This document shows positions 60,809-64,000 of a stretch of 64,000 nucleotides of DNA, one piece after another. Origin of the DNA: an uncultured Clostridia bacterium. Lineage in GTDB: Bacteria; Bacillota; Clostridia; Peptostreptococcales; Anaerovoracaceae. Within the stretch, counting starts at the first letter, position 1; every line of letters begins with the position of its first letter. The translations under genes and the position numbers were made by a program. Location: positions 212,056-276,055 of the forward strand of contig CAKQGQ010000001.1 of assembly GCA_934233735.1 (NCBI GenBank), in the 5' to 3' direction. Under the pieces are notes generated by a model that did not search any database, was not told the origin of the DNA, and worked only from the letters and a program-made list of their open reading frames with translations.

Positions 60809-61318
60809 ATGGCTGTCCGCGGAGCAAAAAGCGAAAAAGAGAGCGTGATTGAAAAAATACTGATTGAAAATTATGAAAAATACTATCGTTTGGCATATGG
60901 TTATGTACATAACGAGGCAGATGCCATGGATATCGTGCAGGAAGGGGCGTATAAGGCGATTCTGAAGTCAGACACCTTACGCGAGACTGCATTTGCAGCA
61001 ACATGGGTTTATCGCATCATGCTGAACGAGGTATTTCAGTTTTGTCGTGAAAATACGAAGAAAAAGTCAAGGGAATGTACGGAGTCTGCAGGTTTGGGGG
61101 AACTTGCAGACAGCGAAAGCATGGCGTATATGGATTTTCTGGAACTTTACGATGCACTCGGAGATTTGGAGACAAACGAACGAGTGATTCTGGAAATGAA
61201 ATATTTCGACGGACTGAAGCTTTGGGAAGTAGCGGAAAAACTGAATGTCAATGAAAATACCGTGAAGAGCAGGCTCTACCGTGCGATTGGAAAACTCAGA
61301 GCCGCAATGTCAAGGTAG
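60809..61318 (+). CDS. sigV: ECF RNA polymerase sigma factor, SigV-like
   Basis: 169-residue extracytoplasmic-function sigma factor: region 2 with YYRLAYGYVHNEADAMDIVQ and ATWVYRIMLNE, region 4 with the helix-turn-helix KLWEVAEKLNVNENTVKSRLYRA-type segment (positions about 135-157). The next gene encodes an RsiV-like anti-sigma factor, which identifies the pair. In Bacillus, Enterococcus and C. difficile this pair responds to lysozyme. AAGGGGGG lies 7 bases before ATG 60809; 22 earlier codons overlap the promoter. Confidence 0.82.
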   Translation: MAVRGAKSEKESVIEKILIENYEKYYRLAYGYVHNEADAMDIVQEGAYKAILKSDTLRETAFAATWVYRIMLNEVFQFCRENTKKKSRECTESAGLGELADSESMAYMDFLELYDALGDLETNERVILEMKYFDGLKLWEVAEKLNVNENTVKSRLYRAIGKLRAAMSR

Positions 61319-61329
61319 GAGGCAAGATT

Positions 61330-62232
61330 ATGAATGAATTTAGGAAAAACGACGGAAGTGCTGGTACGGATGTGCCGGAAGAAGCACTGGAAAAGGTAAA
61401 ATATGCAATTCATACTGCAAAAACTGTGAAAACCAGACAGAAAAGACAAAAAAGAAGAAAATTTACGCAGATTGCGGTTACTTCTTTTGCGGTCTTGATT
61501 TTTGCAGTGCCGAATATCAGCGCAGAAGCGGCGGACGCTATGTCGGAAATTCCGATTTTGGGGCAGATTTGTGAGGCAGTTACTTTTCGTGATTACCATT
61601 ACAGCAGCGAGCGCTTTCAGGCAGATGTCAAGGTTCCGGAAATCGTTGATAAGTCTGAAACTTTAAAGAGTGCAAATGCTGTAGATACGGCAAAAAAGAG
61701 CGATACTGCCCAGATTAATCAAAAAATCAATGATATTTCTCAGAAACTGATTGACGAGTTCAAACAGGAAGTGGAGAAGGATGAAGGCGGCTATTCGTCT
61801 CTGTATGTGAATTACGAAATTTTGCATACCACCGATGAATATTTCACATTGAAGCTCATAACTTATCAAGGAGCAGGCAGTGGATTCGAGCAGAACTATT
61901 ATTATACGATAGATATAGCAACAGGAAAAGAGCTTGCGCTTGCGGATCTTTTCCCTGCAGGAAGCGATTATGTTTCACCGATCAGCCAAAACATTAAAAA
62001 GCAGATGCGTGAGAAGATGCGTGACGATTCAGGAACGATGTACTGGATAGACATTCCGAAAGACGCCCCGGTATATGAATGGTCATTCAAAAAAATTAAA
62101 GACGACCAGTCATTTTATGTGAATGCGGATGGCGAGCTTGTGATCGCATTCGACGAGGGAGATGTTGCGCCGATGTATATGGGATCGCAGGAATTTGTAA
62201 TTCCAAAATCCGTAACGGATAATATTAAATAG
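61330..62232 (+). CDS. rsiV: RsiV-like transmembrane anti-sigma factor (DUF3298)
   Basis: Membrane anti-sigma factor that would hold SigV until cleaved. The 300-residue product has a basic cytoplasmic N-terminus (about residues 1-48), one membrane helix (about 49-68), a linker, and an extracellular DUF3298/RsiV domain with YYYTIDIATGKELALADLFP and the C-terminal VIAFDEGDVAPMYMG motif. In B. subtilis RsiV this domain binds lysozyme directly and exposes the protease site. AGGAGG precedes ATG 61330, 11 bases after the sigma gene. Confidence 0.82.
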   Translation: MNEFRKNDGSAGTDVPEEALEKVKYAIHTAKTVKTRQKRQKRRKFTQIAVTSFAVLIFAVPNISAEAADAMSEIPILGQICEAVTFRDYHYSSERFQADVKVPEIVDKSETLKSANAVDTAKKSDTAQINQKINDISQKLIDEFKQEVEKDEGGYSSLYVNYEILHTTDEYFTLKLITYQGAGSGFEQNYYYTIDIATGKELALADLFPAGSDYVSPISQNIKKQMREKMRDDSGTMYWIDIPKDAPVYEWSFKKIKDDQSFYVNADGELVIAFDEGDVAPMYMGSQEFVIPKSVTDNIK

Positions 62233-62267
62233 ACTACAGAAAATAAAAAGACATGAAGGGTATGATG

Positions 62268-63785
62268 ATGAAAAAGAAGAAAAGGGTATTTTTAAATAGT
62301 TTATGCGTGGGTATGCTTGTATTGACGGTGGCACTCCTTTCAGGATGCGGCAGTAAAAGCTATACGCTGGATGAAGAAGGGCTTGCAAACGCATTTTTAC
62401 AGGATATAAAATTTGACACTACGCTTTATCAGGTGCAGCCGGAGCGGGTCGGCGATTTTCTGACGATGGAGAACGCTGAAAAACAGATTTTATACATGGG
62501 AAACGGTGCTTATGCCGATTCGTTCGGAATTTTTGCGCTTTCCGATGAGAATGCGGCGCAGGCGGCGGTCGAGACCGTGAAGTCCTATTTGACCGATTTA
62601 CAGGATTCGTTTCAGGATTATCTGCCTGAGGAAGCTGCAGAAATTGAAGGATCAGTGACGGTTCAAAAAGGTCGTTATGTTGTCTTTTGCATTTCACCGG
62701 ATTCTGCAAAAGCGCAGGAATTGATTGATAATCACATAAAGGAAGGCGAAACGGACAGCGGTGACACAGAGCAGAAGCAGGAAGATGCAGATGTGAATAC
62801 GGATGAGACTTCGCAAAACGACGAAGCCAAGCAGATGAGTATCAAGGCAGTAGGAGACTATCCTTCCGTCAAGGCGAGCGGCAAACTGAAAAGCTTCGGC
62901 AACGTTGTTGAAATCGGCGATGCGGGTTTTGAGCTGTATTCCTATACGGAAAGCGGGGCGAAGAAATATGCGGCTGCCGTGAATCGCGCGGCGGAAAAAC
63001 TGGACGGAGTTTCAGATGTCTATGAGGTTTTGATTCCCTTAGGTTCCGGGGTTACGCTCCCGGATGAATATTTCGGGAAAATTCAGTCGAGCAACCAGCG
63101 AAAGGCTTTGGATAAGATTATTGAAAAGGCCGATAAGCGGGTCAAAGTCGTGGATTTATACGATAATCTGATGAAACACAGAGACGAGTATATTTACTAT
63201 CGTACCGACCACCACTGGACTTCTTTGGGAGCTTATTATGGCTATGAGAAGTTTTGCGAAGCGAAGGGAATCATGCCGATAACGACGGAACGCCGGGAAA
63301 CTGCGGATTTTGGAGATTTTCTGGGTTCCTTTTATAATGACACAAATAAGAGCAAAAAGATGGAAAAACATCCGGATAAGCTCAAAGTTTACAAGCCGAT
63401 CAGCGCGGATTTGTCTTTGAAATATACGAGTCAGAAGGGCAGCACGGCGAAATGGGATGTGATTCACGATGTGAGCGACTACCCAATTGCAATTAAGTAC
63501 AGCGCCTTTATTGCGGGCGATAATCCGTATACGGTTATCAAGAACAACAGCCTTGCGGACGGTTCATCCTGCGTTGTGGTGAAGGAATCCTTTGGCAACG
63601 CGCTGGTTCCGTATCTAACCGACCATTACGAAACGATTTATGTCATCGACTATCGCTATTGGGAGGGCGATTTGGCATCTCTCGCAAAAGAAAAGAAGGT
63701 TGATGACGTTATTTTCGCAAATAATCTTTCGATGATTCGCAGCGATTACTTGACAGGAAAACTTTCGCAAGTCGTTGGAAAATAA
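62268..63785 (+). CDS. DUF4358-DHHW fusion lipoprotein, probable wall O-acetylation factor
   Basis: 505 residues. Signal peptide with lipobox LLSGC (Cys about residue 26); a DUF4358-like domain at about 27-155 (LTDLQDSFQDYLPEEAAEIE); an acidic Glu/Asp/Thr linker at about 160-195; then a DHHW domain with the signature YYRTDHHWTSLGAYYGYEKF near residue 315 and a catalytic-type serine in VVKESFGNALVPYL near 445. DHHW proteins resemble AlgX/AlgJ acetyltransferases and usually accompany an MBOAT protein; none is adjacent here. Position behind sigV-rsiV implies induction by envelope stress. ATG 62268 after GAAGGG is preferred over three earlier in-frame ATGs. Confidence 0.75.
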   Translation: MKKKKRVFLNSLCVGMLVLTVALLSGCGSKSYTLDEEGLANAFLQDIKFDTTLYQVQPERVGDFLTMENAEKQILYMGNGAYADSFGIFALSDENAAQAAVETVKSYLTDLQDSFQDYLPEEAAEIEGSVTVQKGRYVVFCISPDSAKAQELIDNHIKEGETDSGDTEQKQEDADVNTDETSQNDEAKQMSIKAVGDYPSVKASGKLKSFGNVVEIGDAGFELYSYTESGAKKYAAAVNRAAEKLDGVSDVYEVLIPLGSGVTLPDEYFGKIQSSNQRKALDKIIEKADKRVKVVDLYDNLMKHRDEYIYYRTDHHWTSLGAYYGYEKFCEAKGIMPITTERRETADFGDFLGSFYNDTNKSKKMEKHPDKLKVYKPISADLSLKYTSQKGSTAKWDVIHDVSDYPIAIKYSAFIAGDNPYTVIKNNSLADGSSCVVVKESFGNALVPYLTDHYETIYVIDYRYWEGDLASLAKEKKVDDVIFANNLSMIRSDYLTGKLSQVVGK

Positions 63786-63857
63786 CGGGTAAGGCACGAG
63801 GCACAGACTTTTGAAAAAAGAAAAATGAAAAAAAAGAAAGAAAAAATGAAAAAATCA

Positions 63858-63886
63858 TTGACATTTTGATGAGAATTTGGTAATAT
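63858..63886 (+). promoter_or_regulatory. Sigma-A promoter for the tRNA gene
   Basis: Perfect TTGACA (63858-63863), 17-base spacer, TAATAT (63881-63886), 42 bases before the mature tRNA start. Confidence 0.75.
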
Positions 63887-63928
63887 AACTCTTGCAGTGA
63901 TTTGGACGAAAAAGTTCGAATCGAGTGT

Positions 63929-64000
63929 GGCGGTGTAGCTTAGTTGGCTAGAGCGTCCGGTTCATACCCGGAAGGTCGGTGGTTCGACTCCACTCGCCGC
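63929..64000 (+). tRNA. tRNA-Met (CAT), 3' end cut by the window edge
   Basis: Cloverleaf: acceptor GGCGGTG (63929-63935) pairs with the terminal CGCCGC; D arm GCTT/GAGC; anticodon arm TCCGG-TTCATAC-CCGGA with anticodon CAT; T arm with TTCGACT loop. At least the last acceptor base and the discriminator lie beyond 64000. Elongator Met is most likely given the acceptor pairing; a lysidine-modified tRNA-Ile with CAT is possible. Confidence 0.9.

Overview
The window looks like a chromosome segment of an anaerobic, endospore-forming member of the Clostridia (Bacillota) that makes or uses butyryl-CoA. Spore genes are present (spoIIAA-spoIIAB-sigF and a sigma-K gene), together with a bcd-etfB-etfA cluster, Gram-positive style ribosome binding sites and sigma-A promoters, and rod-shape genes in a Clostridia-like order. 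A Family XIII/Anaerovoracaceae-type organism would fit, but that is a guess from gene content.

Layout. 0.2-5.9 kb: a tightly overlapping pyrimidine operon (pyrC-K-D-F-E-B-I) behind a possible attenuator. 6-9.7 kb: two lipoproteins (a BMP-family binding protein and a trigger-factor-like foldase), a PRC-barrel protein, nrdR and cmk. 9.8-11.2 kb: a decayed penicillin-binding-protein gene convergent with sigK, then a DUF1540 gene. 11.3-19.2 kb: radC-mreB-mreC-mreD-mrdA-minD, with rodA facing them. 19.3-24.8 kb: rny, a MATE exporter, and a cysteine desulfurase-thiI pair for tRNA thiolation. 24.8-27.0 kb: an MBOAT O-acyltransferase with an SGNH partner. 27.1-28.5 kb: the spoIIA operon. 28.7-32.0 kb: bcd-etfB-etfA, with a ferredoxin domain on EtfA. 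32.3-36.0 kb: a polar amino-acid ABC transporter and a cation/proton antiporter.

36.2-43.8 kb: a phage-type small protein, then an unusual pilus/secretion-like cluster (SAF protein, CpaF-like ATPase, two TadB/TadC-like membrane proteins, four very small membrane proteins). Next is a P-type cation ATPase behind a probable yybP-ykoY manganese riboswitch with a visible terminator switch. 43.9-55.6 kb has an accessory character: two toxin-antitoxin pairs back to back, a structured-RNA candidate, an unrecognised secreted protein, a 2498-residue thioester/Cna-B adhesin with a VPKTG sorting signal, and an Ig-like lipoprotein.

55.7-64.0 kb returns to housekeeping: type II pantothenate kinase, a PHP histidinol phosphatase, a DUF1461 membrane protein, ychF and lgt. 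It then has a sigma-V/RsiV-like pair followed by a DUF4358-DHHW lipoprotein (probably wall modification and lysozyme response), and ends in a tRNA-Met cut by the window edge.

Most interesting: the Tad-like cluster with miniature membrane proteins, the giant thioester adhesin with no sortase in view, the concentric dyad and structured RNA near 45.5 kb, the sigK/PBP scar, and a MinD lacking both its membrane anchor and its MinC/MinE partners. Family assignments are from recognition of the sequences; no database search was run.
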